Assembly (NCBI GenBank): GCA_934635045.1
Contig: CAKTZA010000008.1
Coordinates: 1 to 64,000, forward strand
Source: an uncultured Kiritimatiellota bacterium
Lineage (GTDB): Bacteria > Verrucomicrobiota > Kiritimatiellia > RFP12 > UBA1067
DNA: 64,000 nucleotides
Direction of reading: 5' to 3'
The stretch's first letter is position 1, and every line of letters starts with the position of its first letter. A program made the translations under genes and the position numbers. The notes beneath the pieces are model-generated. The model worked only from the letters and a program-made list of their open reading frames with translations, ran no database searches and was not told the DNA's origin. Shown piece after piece: positions 36,724-44,111 of the stretch.

Positions 36724-37920
36724 ATGACCAGTAATGAACATTGCCACGTGTTTACGTCGGAGTCCGTTTCGGAGGGGCATCCCGACAAGGTGGCGGACCA
36801 GATTTCCGATGCGATCCTCGACGCGTGCCTCAAGGCCGACAGCCATGCGCATGTCGCCTGCGAGACGGTAGTCGGGCCCGACGTCGTGATCAACATGGGC
36901 GAGATCACCTGCAAGGGGTGGTCGAAGTCCGACGCGCGGGCGATTGCCGCGAAGGTCGTGAAGAAGATCGGCTACGACCGCCCGGAGGAGCGCTTCAGCT
37001 GGAAGACGTTCGACTACATCACGTACCTGCACGAGCAGGCGCCCGACATCGCGCAGGGCGTCAACCGCAAGAGCAAGGCGAAGCAGGGCGCGGGCGACCA
37101 GGGCATGATGTTCGGCTACGCGACGAACGAGACGGTGAACTACATGCCGGCGACGATCGTCTATGCGCACGAGCTCCTGAAGATGTACGCGCGCCTGCGC
37201 AAGCGCGGCGGCAAGTACTCCTGGCTGCGGCCCGACGCGAAGAGCCAGCTGTCGATCGTCTACGAGGACGGCAAGCCCTCGTGGATCGACACGGTGGTCA
37301 TCTCGCACCAGACGACGGAGGCGGGCGCGACGCAGCAGAACTACGCCGAGATCGAGCGCCTGGCGAAGGACTACCTCTCCAAGACGGGGCTGCTGTCGGA
37401 GGACACGAAGTTCTTCGTCAACCCGACGGGGCGGTTCGTCATCGGCGGCCCCTGCGGCGATTCGGGGCTCACGGGGCGCAAGGTCATCGTCGACACGTAC
37501 GGCGGCATGGCGGCGCACGGCGGCGGCGCGTTCTCCGGCAAGGATCCCTCGAAGGTCGATCGCTCGGCCTCCTACTACGCGCGCTATGCGGCGAAGAACA
37601 TCGTCGCGGCCGGCCTGGCGGACCGCTGCCAGATCCAGGTCGCCTACGCGATCGGCATCGACAAGCCCGTCTCCTTCTGCGTGAAGACGTTCGGCACGGC
37701 GAAGGGGGGCGTGACGGACGCGGCGCTGGAGAAGATGCTCGTGTCCGGCAAGGTCTTCGACTTCCGCCCCGCCGCGCTCATCGACGACCTGAAGCTGCTG
37801 AAGCCGCAGGGCTGGAGCTACGAGGAGACGGCGGCGTACGGCCACTTCGGGCGGGACATCTTCCCGTGGGAGAAGCTGGACCGGGTCGCGCCGCTGAAGA
37901 AGCTCTTCAAGGTCGCCTAA
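36724..37920 (+). CDS. metK: S-adenosylmethionine synthetase
   Basis: 398 residues. I chose the ATG at 36724 because AGGGA (36713-36717) is six bases upstream; the ATG at 36718 touches that site. It makes SAM from methionine and ATP. Motifs: FTSESVSEGHPDKVADQISD, GAGDQGMMFGYATNE (ATP-binding hexapeptide region) and GGGAFSGKDPSKVDRSA (phosphate loop). Internal insertions make it slightly longer than the E. coli enzyme. Confidence 0.95.
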   Translation: MTSNEHCHVFTSESVSEGHPDKVADQISDAILDACLKADSHAHVACETVVGPDVVINMGEITCKGWSKSDARAIAAKVVKKIGYDRPEERFSWKTFDYITYLHEQAPDIAQGVNRKSKAKQGAGDQGMMFGYATNETVNYMPATIVYAHELLKMYARLRKRGGKYSWLRPDAKSQLSIVYEDGKPSWIDTVVISHQTTEAGATQQNYAEIERLAKDYLSKTGLLSEDTKFFVNPTGRFVIGGPCGDSGLTGRKVIVDTYGGMAAHGGGAFSGKDPSKVDRSASYYARYAAKNIVAAGLADRCQIQVAYAIGIDKPVSFCVKTFGTAKGGVTDAALEKMLVSGKVFDFRPAALIDDLKLLKPQGWSYEETAAYGHFGRDIFPWEKLDRVAPLKKLFKVA

Positions 37921-37936
37921 GCGGCGAAGCGCGCGG

Positions 37937-38434
37937 ATGCTGGCGACGGGAATCATCCATCACGTCAATTTCCTGGAGATCGTCCGGCATCCGTGGTTCA
38001 TGTCCGCGTTCCTGGCGGCGGCGTCCGCGCAGGTGCTGAAGTTCGTCTACTTCTGGTGGCGGACGGGCCGGCCGGATGCGCATGCGTTCCGCACGGCGGG
38101 CGGCATGCCGTCCGTCCATTCGGCGCTCGTCTCGGCCCTGGCCTTTGCGGTCGGGCTCACGGAGGGGTTCGACGCGCCGTACGCGATGATCGCCGTCGGG
38201 CTGGGGCTGATCGTGCTCGTCGACGCGGCGACGCTCCGGCGCGAGGCGGGCGAGCACGCGAAGCTCATCAACCGCATCGTCTCGCACCTGAACAGCGCGA
38301 GCGAAGAGGAGCGCATCGAGGCGCGGCGGCTGGAGGAACGCCTCGGCCACCGCCGTCGCGAGGTCGTTGCGGGCGTGCTCTGGGGCATGCTGGTTGCGTT
38401 TGCCGTGTGCGCGGTCTGGGATTTCTGGAAATGA
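37937..38434 (+). CDS. Divergent PAP2 family (DUF212/YuiD-like) membrane protein
   Basis: 165 residues. Marks are QVLKFVYFWWRTGRPDA near the start, GGMPSVHSALVSALA (usual form GGMPSSHS) and the VDAATLRREAGEHAKLIN segment. Three or four hydrophobic helices. Members resemble PAP2 acid phosphatases, but activity is not established. Next gene starts one base after its stop. Confidence 0.8.
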   Translation: MLATGIIHHVNFLEIVRHPWFMSAFLAAASAQVLKFVYFWWRTGRPDAHAFRTAGGMPSVHSALVSALAFAVGLTEGFDAPYAMIAVGLGLIVLVDAATLRREAGEHAKLINRIVSHLNSASEEERIEARRLEERLGHRRREVVAGVLWGMLVAFAVCAVWDFWK

Positions 38435-38435
38435 C

Positions 38436-39575
38436 ATGAAACGCATCGTCCATTACCTTCTGTTGGCGGCGATCCTCGTCGGGCTGCCGCTGGCCTGTTG
38501 CCTCATGGGCGGGTATGACGAGATTCTCGCGGGCGTGAAGAGCTTCCCGCCGCGCACGGAAGACTTCGGCTTGCACCCCGAAAAGCTTTGGAACTACCGG
38601 CGTCCGTTCAACTGGTGCTGGTTCCTCGGCATGGCGGCCTTTACCGCCGGCTGCCTGTTCCCGTTCCTGCGTCGCGGGATTCGCGCGTGCCGTCGGTCGC
38701 CGTCGGCGGACGCCCTGCCGCGCGGACGCTTCCCCTGGTGGGGCTGGGCCGGGCTGGCGCTGATGCTGGCCGCCTGGGTCGTGACATGGAGCCGTTTCGC
38801 GTGGTTTCGCCCGTATCAGGTTCTGCTTTCCTATTTTCCCGTCTGGACGGGCTACATCCTGACGGTGAACGCGCTCTGCGTGTGGCGGAAGGGGACGTCG
38901 CCGCTCACGGCGCATCCGTTCGTCTATCTGCTGACGTTTCCGGCCTCCTCGCTCTTCTGGTGGTTCTTCGAGTACCTCAACCGCTTCGTCTGGAACTGGT
39001 ACTACCTCGGCATCGCCGAGCTTTCGGCGGCGACCTACACGCTCTACGCGACGCTCTGCTTCGCCTCCGTCCTGCCGGCCGTCTACGCGACGGCGGAGTT
39101 CCTCGGCACGTTCCGATTCTTCGACGACCGCGTCTACGACGGCATGGCCTGGCGGCCGGATGTGCGCAGCCCCGTCTCGCGGGCCGTCCTCGCGGCGCTG
39201 TCGCTCGTCGGGCTGACGGGCATCGTCTTCTTCCCCGACTGCGCCTATCCGCTCCTGTGGATCTCGCCGCTGATGGTCTTCGTCCTCGTTCAGGTGATGC
39301 TGGGCGAGCGTTGCCTTCTGGATCGGCTGAAGACGGGCGCCTGGGGGCTCGTCTTCCGCTTTGCGGTGGCCGCGCTCGTCTGCGGGCTCTGCTGGGAGAC
39401 GTGGAACTATTATGCGCTGGCGAAATGGGTCTATGCCGTGCCGTGGGTGCACGGCTGGCAGATCTGGGAGATGCCGCTCATCGGCTTTGCGGGCTACCTG
39501 CCGTTCGGCGTCGAGTGCGCGGCGGTGACCTATTGGATTTACGATGCGTTCGCAATCCGAGATGCGGTCGCCTGA
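38436..39575 (+). CDS. Polytopic membrane protein of unknown function
   Basis: 379 residues from the ATG at 38436. About eight to ten hydrophobic, Trp/Tyr/Phe-rich helices. There is an N-terminal signal-anchor-like helix, a soluble loop (DEILAGVKSFPPRTEDFGLH) and repeated aromatic motifs such as WWFFEYLNRFVWNWYYLG. The paired WWFFEYLNR and CWETWNYYALAK segments suggest an internal duplication. I do not recognise the family. It overlaps the hemW start by 32 bp. Confidence 0.7.
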   Translation: MKRIVHYLLLAAILVGLPLACCLMGGYDEILAGVKSFPPRTEDFGLHPEKLWNYRRPFNWCWFLGMAAFTAGCLFPFLRRGIRACRRSPSADALPRGRFPWWGWAGLALMLAAWVVTWSRFAWFRPYQVLLSYFPVWTGYILTVNALCVWRKGTSPLTAHPFVYLLTFPASSLFWWFFEYLNRFVWNWYYLGIAELSAATYTLYATLCFASVLPAVYATAEFLGTFRFFDDRVYDGMAWRPDVRSPVSRAVLAALSLVGLTGIVFFPDCAYPLLWISPLMVFVLVQVMLGERCLLDRLKTGAWGLVFRFAVAALVCGLCWETWNYYALAKWVYAVPWVHGWQIWEMPLIGFAGYLPFGVECAAVTYWIYDAFAIRDAVA

Positions 39576-40743
39576 CGACGGGGCGGCCAACCTCTACGTC
39601 CACTTCCCGTTCTGTCGGCGCAAGTGCCGCTATTGCGCGCTCTACTCGCGCGTCGGCGTGCCGGCGGCTGCGCGTGACGCCTACGTCAGGCAGCTGGCGC
39701 GCGTCATCTCCGCCTGGGGACAGACCCCCGACTTTAGGGGACAGGCCCCGCGTTTTTTGGGGACAGGCCCCGCGCCCTCCGGGGGACAGACCCCGGTCTC
39801 GCGGCTGAAAACCATCTATTTCGGTGGTGGTTCGCCCGCACTTTGCGACCTGAGGCCGATCCTCGCGGCGCTTGGGCCACGTCTTTCTGACGAGACGGAG
39901 TTCACGGTCGAGCTGCATCCGCAGGATGTCTCGGACGATCTGCTGAAGATGTTGCGCGACGGCGGCGTCAACCGCATCTCGATGGGTGTGCAGTCGCTCG
40001 ATGACGCGACACTCGCGGCGATGGGGCGCGGCTACGCGGTTGCCGAAGCCGCGCGGGCGTTTGCGCACGTGAAACGGCTGTTCGACAATGCCGGCATTGA
40101 CCTCATCGTCGGCTATCCGGGTGACCCGTGCGCAGGCTGGGAGGCGTTGCGCGACTGGGGTCTGAGCCACTGCTCCGTCTATTCGCTCCAGAACGAGCGT
40201 GGGCTGGCGGACGTGCCGGATGACGACTGGGTGCTGGATCGCATCCGCGCAGTTTCGGGATACTTGAATGAAATCGGCCTTGAACGCTACGAGATCTCGA
40301 ACTATGCCGTGCCGGGCAAGGAATGCCGCCACAACCTTGCCGTCTGGCGAGGCGAGGATTATTTCGGCCTCGGCGCGGGCGCGTACGGGCGGCTCGGTCT
40401 CCGCCGGACGCGCAACTTCGGGGCCTGTCCCCCGGATAGCGCGGGGCCTGTCCCCAAGGAGGGTGCGGGGCCTGTCCCCAAAAAACGCGGGGTCTGTCCC
40501 CAGCGGTCGGGGGCCTGTCCCCAGGCGGCGGAGGAGACGGTTACGCCCGAACAGGACGCGCTGGAGCGGCGGATCTTTCGGCTGCGTACGCGCGAAGGGC
40601 TGGACGCGACGGGCTATCCGGCGTGGGGACAGGCCCTCGAAAAATTCTGCAAGACGGGGCTGTTGACGAAAGAAGGGGAGATTTACAGTCTGACGGCGCG
40701 CGGCACGGAAGTTTGTGACTCGATTCTCGCTGAACTCGTCTGA
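39544..40743 (+). CDS. hemW: HemW-like radical SAM protein with two repeat-derived insertions
   Basis: 399 residues; an alternative start is the ATG at 39562. Radical SAM cluster motif CRRKCRYCALYS (C-x3-C-x2-C), preceded by LYVHFPF. TIYFGGGSPAL, VELHPQDV, RISMGVQSL and LIVGYPGD follow. HemW is a heme chaperone related to coproporphyrinogen III dehydrogenase. Two stretches match the GGGGYCTGTCCCC element: residues about 58-84 (WGQTPDF-RGQAP-LGTGP-GGQTP), before the TIYFGGG strand, and residues about 293-327 (GACPP, AGPVPK, GAGPVPK, GVCPQ, GACPQ), before the C-terminal domain. Both keep the frame. Confidence 0.85.
   Translation: MRSQSEMRSPDDGAANLYVHFPFCRRKCRYCALYSRVGVPAAARDAYVRQLARVISAWGQTPDFRGQAPRFLGTGPAPSGGQTPVSRLKTIYFGGGSPALCDLRPILAALGPRLSDETEFTVELHPQDVSDDLLKMLRDGGVNRISMGVQSLDDATLAAMGRGYAVAEAARAFAHVKRLFDNAGIDLIVGYPGDPCAGWEALRDWGLSHCSVYSLQNERGLADVPDDDWVLDRIRAVSGYLNEIGLERYEISNYAVPGKECRHNLAVWRGEDYFGLGAGAYGRLGLRRTRNFGACPPDSAGPVPKEGAGPVPKKRGVCPQRSGACPQAAEETVTPEQDALERRIFRLRTREGLDATGYPAWGQALEKFCKTGLLTKEGEIYSLTARGTEVCDSILAELV
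39716..39794. repeat. Four GGGGACAGRCCCC elements inside hemW (first insertion)
   Basis: Copies at 39716-39728, 39737-39749, 39759-39771 and 39782-39794, period 21-23 bp. Their orientation is the reverse complement of the array at 40420-40522. Confidence 0.9.
40420..40522. repeat. Five GGGGYCTGTCCCC elements inside hemW (second insertion)
   Basis: Copies begin at 40420, 40443, 40467, 40489 and 40510, period 21-24 bp. A degenerate copy lies at 40625-40637. Confidence 0.9.
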
Positions 40744-40776
40744 ACGGCGTCGCGTTTGGCTTGCGCACGATGCGCG

Positions 40777-40862
40777 TGGAGCCGAGGGTCGGATTCGAAC
40801 CGACGCGTCCTTGCGGATCCTGATTACAAATCAGGCGCAGTCAACCACTGTGCCACCCCGGC
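40777..40862 (-). tRNA. tRNA-Thr(UGU) with a long (class II) variable arm
   Basis: Read on the minus strand from 40862. The acceptor is GCCGGGG paired with CCTCGGC (one G-U), with U discriminator and encoded CCA. A 3-bp D stem (GCA/TGC) has a loop containing GG. The anticodon stem CCTGA/TCAGG closes the loop TTTGTAA, so the anticodon is UGU with U33 and A37. A 14-nt variable region folds as TCC-GCAA-GGA, and the T arm is GTCGG-TTCGAAT-CCGAC. The tRNA fold is secure. The identity is read from the anticodon; the 3-bp D stem and long variable arm are normally seen in Leu, Ser or Tyr tRNAs. Confidence 0.85.
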
Positions 40863-40876
40863 GGCAAGTGGCGCGT

Positions 40877-40882
40877 AGTATA
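40877..40882 (-). promoter_or_regulatory. -10 element of the tRNA gene
   Basis: On the minus strand TATACT with upstream TGG, 15 bp before the tRNA 5' end. No clear -35. Confidence 0.5.
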
Positions 40883-40964
40883 CCATAATTCGCGGCGTTT
40901 TTGTGCGCCGATAAATGCAAAACAATGCCAATCCCCCCCTCAAAGAAAAATTTCATTTTGCCCC

Positions 40965-40993
40965 TTGCGGCAAGGGGCGGGTTTTGGTATCCT
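40965..40993 (+). promoter_or_regulatory. Promoter of the DUF1648-like gene
   Basis: TTGCGG (40965-40970), 17-bp spacer, TATCCT (40988-40993) with extended TGG. A CCCCTTG-CGG-CAAGGGG inverted repeat (40961-40977) covers the -35 and could be an operator. The leader is about 115 nt. Confidence 0.5.
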
Positions 40994-41115
40994 GTTCACG
41001 TTGAGGTTCCACCTCTGCGGCAGGTGTTCGGCGGGTGCGTCAGGCTGTGCGGCCTGGCTCGCGGACGACGCGAAAGAGGGGTTTGCGATTACCTCGGCTT
41101 ATAGGAGTCCTCGCC

Positions 41116-41670
41116 ATGAAGACCTCCATCGCAAATGGCACATTCGCCGCTGATTGCTGGACTGACACAGTTAAGGCCAAGGGCGGCAATGGCGAAAGTT
41201 GTGAATACAATCCGAAACGAACGCTCCTAGTCTGGATTGTCGATTGCGTTTGTGCCATGCTCCTGATCGGATGCACAATCTGGGTGGCTTGCCGGTACGG
41301 CTCGCTCCCTGATCGAATCCCGATCCATTATGGTGCGAACGGAGTTGTCGATGGATATGGCAGCAAGAGCATGATATGGGCAGTGATTGCCATTATGTGG
41401 GCGGTTGTCGGTATTGTGTCTGCGGTAGAGCAATTCCCGAGACTTTGGAATACCGTGTTTGAACGTACAAAAGAGAACCAGTGCCGCCTGTTGCCCTTGA
41501 CCTGGCATTTCATGAGCACCACCAAGCTGGCCATCTCTTCCATGTTCGCATATGTCGTCGTCATGTGTGTCAGAGGCGGGGATCTTTCGCCGCTATTCCT
41601 TCCTCTCGTGCTGACGGCAGTGTGTGCCAATTCCTTGTATTGGATAATCAAGCTAGCCATCAACCGATAA
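41116..41670 (+). CDS. DUF1648 (SdpI-like) membrane protein
   Basis: 184 residues from the ATG at 41116 with ATAGGAG nine bases upstream. The SLPDRIPIHYGANGVVDGYG segment (about 68-87) is the DUF1648 signature, as in SdpI and related proteins. Four hydrophobic helices: about 38-58, 92-112, 138-156 and 160-180. Base composition is lower in GC than the neighbours, suggesting later arrival. In SdpI the family gives toxin immunity; that role is not shown here. Confidence 0.65.
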   Translation: MKTSIANGTFAADCWTDTVKAKGGNGESCEYNPKRTLLVWIVDCVCAMLLIGCTIWVACRYGSLPDRIPIHYGANGVVDGYGSKSMIWAVIAIMWAVVGIVSAVEQFPRLWNTVFERTKENQCRLLPLTWHFMSTTKLAISSMFAYVVVMCVRGGDLSPLFLPLVLTAVCANSLYWIIKLAINR

Positions 41671-41689
41671 ATCACCCCTTCGGATGCCA

Positions 41690-41840
41690 TCACCTGGCGA
41701 GGCGGTTGCAGTTCTCGACGGCGCCTTTCTCGTAGGAGGCGCAGGCCCGCGTGCAGCAGGGCTCGGCCTTGAACGCGCGGGCGAGCAGCTTCTGGTCGAG
41801 GAACTCGCAGCCGTTGCCGTCGTCACGCTCCTGCTGAGGG
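41690..41840 (-). mobile_element. IS30-family transposase C-terminal fragment
   Basis: On the minus strand the frame reads GNGCEFLDQKLLARAFKAEP, then CCTRACASYEKGAVENCNRL and a stop. This is the end of an IS30-type DDE core: DNG-EF block, then the Y-KGA-EN-N catalytic glutamate region. Upstream parts are gone, so it is a relic. Confidence 0.55.
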
Positions 41841-41877
41841 GATCGACTCGCGGATTTCATCCTCGGTTTAGGCCCAT

Positions 41878-41907
41878 TTGACTTCGCGGTTAGCAACATG
41901 ATATAAT
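41878..41907 (+). promoter_or_regulatory. Promoter of tRNA-Arg and aconitase
   Basis: TTGACT (41878-41883), 18-bp spacer, TATAAT (41902-41907) with TGA extension. Confidence 0.75.
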
Positions 41908-41993
41908 TTCCGCCGTGTGAGTTTAGATTCCGAGGAAAATGCCGCGGATTCCACAACAAACGCACAAGACATTGAGAAAGTGAAGAAATACGT

Positions 41994-42070
41994 GGGATCG
42001 TAGCTCAACTGGACAGAGCGACGGTTTCCTAAACCGTAGGTTCCGGGTTCGATTCCCGGCGGTCCCACCA
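41994..42070 (+). tRNA. tRNA-Arg(CCU)
   Basis: The acceptor is GGGATCG paired with CGGTCCC, then A and encoded CCA. Anticodon stem ACGGT/ACCGT closes TTCCTAA, giving anticodon CCU. The T arm CCGGG-TTCGATT-CCCGG is perfect. Standard class I length. The aconitase ATG lies only 12 bases after the CCA. Confidence 0.95.
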
Positions 42071-42082
42071 TTCGTCCTACCT

Positions 42083-44026
42083 ATGAAAAAGCCGCAGACT
42101 GTCGTTGAGAAGATCCTTTCCGCCCATCTCGTCGAGGGCAACCCCGCGACGGACGCCGAAATCGGCATCCGCATCGACCAGACCCTGACGCAGGACGCGA
42201 CGGGCACGATGGCGTACCTCCAGTTCGAGTCGATGGGCGTGCCGCGCGTGAAGACCGACCTCTCGGTCTCCTACGTGGACCACAACACGGTTCAGATCGG
42301 CTACGAGAACGCCGACGACCACGACTTCCTGCAGTCCATCGCGAAGAAGTACGGCGTCGTCTTCTCGAAGTGCGGCAACGGCATCTGCCACCAGCTCCAC
42401 CTCGAGCGCTTCGGCAAGCCGGGGACGACGCTCCTCGGCTCCGACTCGCACACGCCGACGGGCGGCGGCATCGGCCAGGTCGCGATCGGCGCGGGCGGCA
42501 TCGACATCGCCGTCGCGATGGCAGGCGGCGCGTTCCACATCCCGACGCCGAAGGTGCGCGCGATCTTCCTCAAGAACCGCCTGCGCAAGGGCGTGAGCGC
42601 GAAGGACGTAATCCTGACGGTGCTGAAGAAGTTCGGCACGAAGGGCAATGTCGGCTGGATCTTCGAGTACTGCGGGCCGGGCGTCGCGACGCTCGACGTG
42701 CCGAGCCGCGCGACGATCGCGAACATGGGCGCGGAGCTGGGGGTGACGACGTCGGTCTTCCCGTCCGACGCCGTGACGAAGCAGTTCCTCGTCGCGCAGG
42801 GGCGCGGCGGGGACTACGTGAAGCTCGTCGCCGATCCGGGCAGCGAATATGACGATTCCTTCGAGATCGATCTCGCGAAGGTCGAGCCGCTCGCGGCCGC
42901 GCCGCACTCGCCGGGGAACGTCGTGACCGTCAAGTCGATGAAGGGCAAGAAGGTCAACCAGATCCTGATCGGCAGCTGCACGAACAGCTCCTACCGCGAC
43001 ATCCGCACGGTCGCGCTCTACCTGAAGGGCAAGCACGTCGCGGACGACGTCGAGGTCGGCATCGCCTGCGGGTCGCGCCAGGTCGTCAACATGCTCGCGA
43101 AGGACGGGTCGCTCGCGATCCTCCACGCGGCGGGCTGCCGGATGCTGGAGAACGCCTGCGGCTTCTGCATCGGCGCGCACATGTCGCCGCGCACGGGGGC
43201 CGTCTCGCTGCGGACGAACAACCGCAACTTCGAGGGCCGGAGCGGCACGAAGTCCGCGCAGGTCTACCTCGTCTCGCCCGAGACGGCGGCGGCCTCGGCG
43301 CTGACGGGCAAGGTCGAGCTGCCGACGAAGAAGCCGGTCGCGGCGGTGCCCGCGCCGAAGAAGTTCCCGGTCGACGACGCGATGTTCCTCTACCGCGCGA
43401 CGGCCGGGAAGGGCGTGAAGGGCACGGAGATCGTGCGCGGCCCGAACATCGCGACCGTGCCGAAGGGCGTGCCGCTCGCGAAGGATCTCGTCGGCGTCGC
43501 GGCGATCAAGGTTGGCGACAAGATCACGACGGATCACATCATGCCGGCGGGCGCGCGGCTGAAGTTCCGCTCGAACATCCCGCAGTACGCGAAGTTCGTC
43601 TTTGAGCCGTGCGACCCGCAGTTCCACGACAACTGCCTCGCGAACAAGGAGAAGGGGCTTGCGAACGTCATCGTCGCGGGCGAGAGCTACGGGCAGGGGT
43701 CGAGCCGCGAGCACGCGGCGCTCTGCCCGATGTACCTTGGCGTGAAGGCCGTGATCGCGAAGTCGATCGAGCGCATCCACCGCGCGAACCTCATCAACTT
43801 CGGCATCGTGCCGTTCACGTTCGCCGATCCGAAGGATTACGACAAGATCGCGGCGGGCGACAGGCTGGAGCTGAAGGGCATCCGCGCGGCGGTCGAAGGC
43901 GACGGCGTCCTGACGGTCAAGGGGCCGAAGGGGGCGTTTCAGGTGAAGACGGCGCTCTCGGATCGCGAGAAGCACCTGATTCTCTGCGGCGGCCTCCTCG
44001 CCTCGATTGCGGCCCGGCGCGGTTGA
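42083..44026 (+). CDS. Aconitate hydratase (short, about 650-residue type)
   Basis: 647 residues. [4Fe-4S] enzyme of the aconitase family, interconverting citrate and isocitrate. It begins TVVEKILSAHLVEG. LLGSDSHTPTGGGIGQVAIG and the three cluster cysteines (GSCTNSSYRD and CGFCIGAH) are present. The swivel domain holds TTDHIMPAG and ESYGQGSSREHAAL. The TCA-type substrate is inferred; a homoaconitase/isopropylmalate role is less likely given the single-chain form. No ribosome site precedes the ATG; the gene is co-transcribed with the tRNA-Arg. Confidence 0.9.
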   Translation: MKKPQTVVEKILSAHLVEGNPATDAEIGIRIDQTLTQDATGTMAYLQFESMGVPRVKTDLSVSYVDHNTVQIGYENADDHDFLQSIAKKYGVVFSKCGNGICHQLHLERFGKPGTTLLGSDSHTPTGGGIGQVAIGAGGIDIAVAMAGGAFHIPTPKVRAIFLKNRLRKGVSAKDVILTVLKKFGTKGNVGWIFEYCGPGVATLDVPSRATIANMGAELGVTTSVFPSDAVTKQFLVAQGRGGDYVKLVADPGSEYDDSFEIDLAKVEPLAAAPHSPGNVVTVKSMKGKKVNQILIGSCTNSSYRDIRTVALYLKGKHVADDVEVGIACGSRQVVNMLAKDGSLAILHAAGCRMLENACGFCIGAHMSPRTGAVSLRTNNRNFEGRSGTKSAQVYLVSPETAAASALTGKVELPTKKPVAAVPAPKKFPVDDAMFLYRATAGKGVKGTEIVRGPNIATVPKGVPLAKDLVGVAAIKVGDKITTDHIMPAGARLKFRSNIPQYAKFVFEPCDPQFHDNCLANKEKGLANVIVAGESYGQGSSREHAALCPMYLGVKAVIAKSIERIHRANLINFGIVPFTFADPKDYDKIAAGDRLELKGIRAAVEGDGVLTVKGPKGAFQVKTALSDREKHLILCGGLLASIAARRG

Positions 44027-44052
44027 TTTCAACAGGGCCGCTATGGTATAAT
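44023..44052 (+). promoter_or_regulatory. Promoter of pckG
   Basis: TTGATT (44023-44028, overlapping the aconitase stop), 18-bp spacer, TATAAT (44047-44052) with TGG. Confidence 0.75.
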
Positions 44053-44111
44053 ACGCGCAATTTTTCACAGGAAAGCCCCTCTTCGGGGCCAATTCAAGGA
44101 GAAAACAAGAC

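Noticed and set aside
40420..40522. CRISPR-like array (13-bp repeats with about 10-bp spacers)
   Set aside because: Units and spacers are far too short, the array lies in a coding gene, and there are no cas genes.
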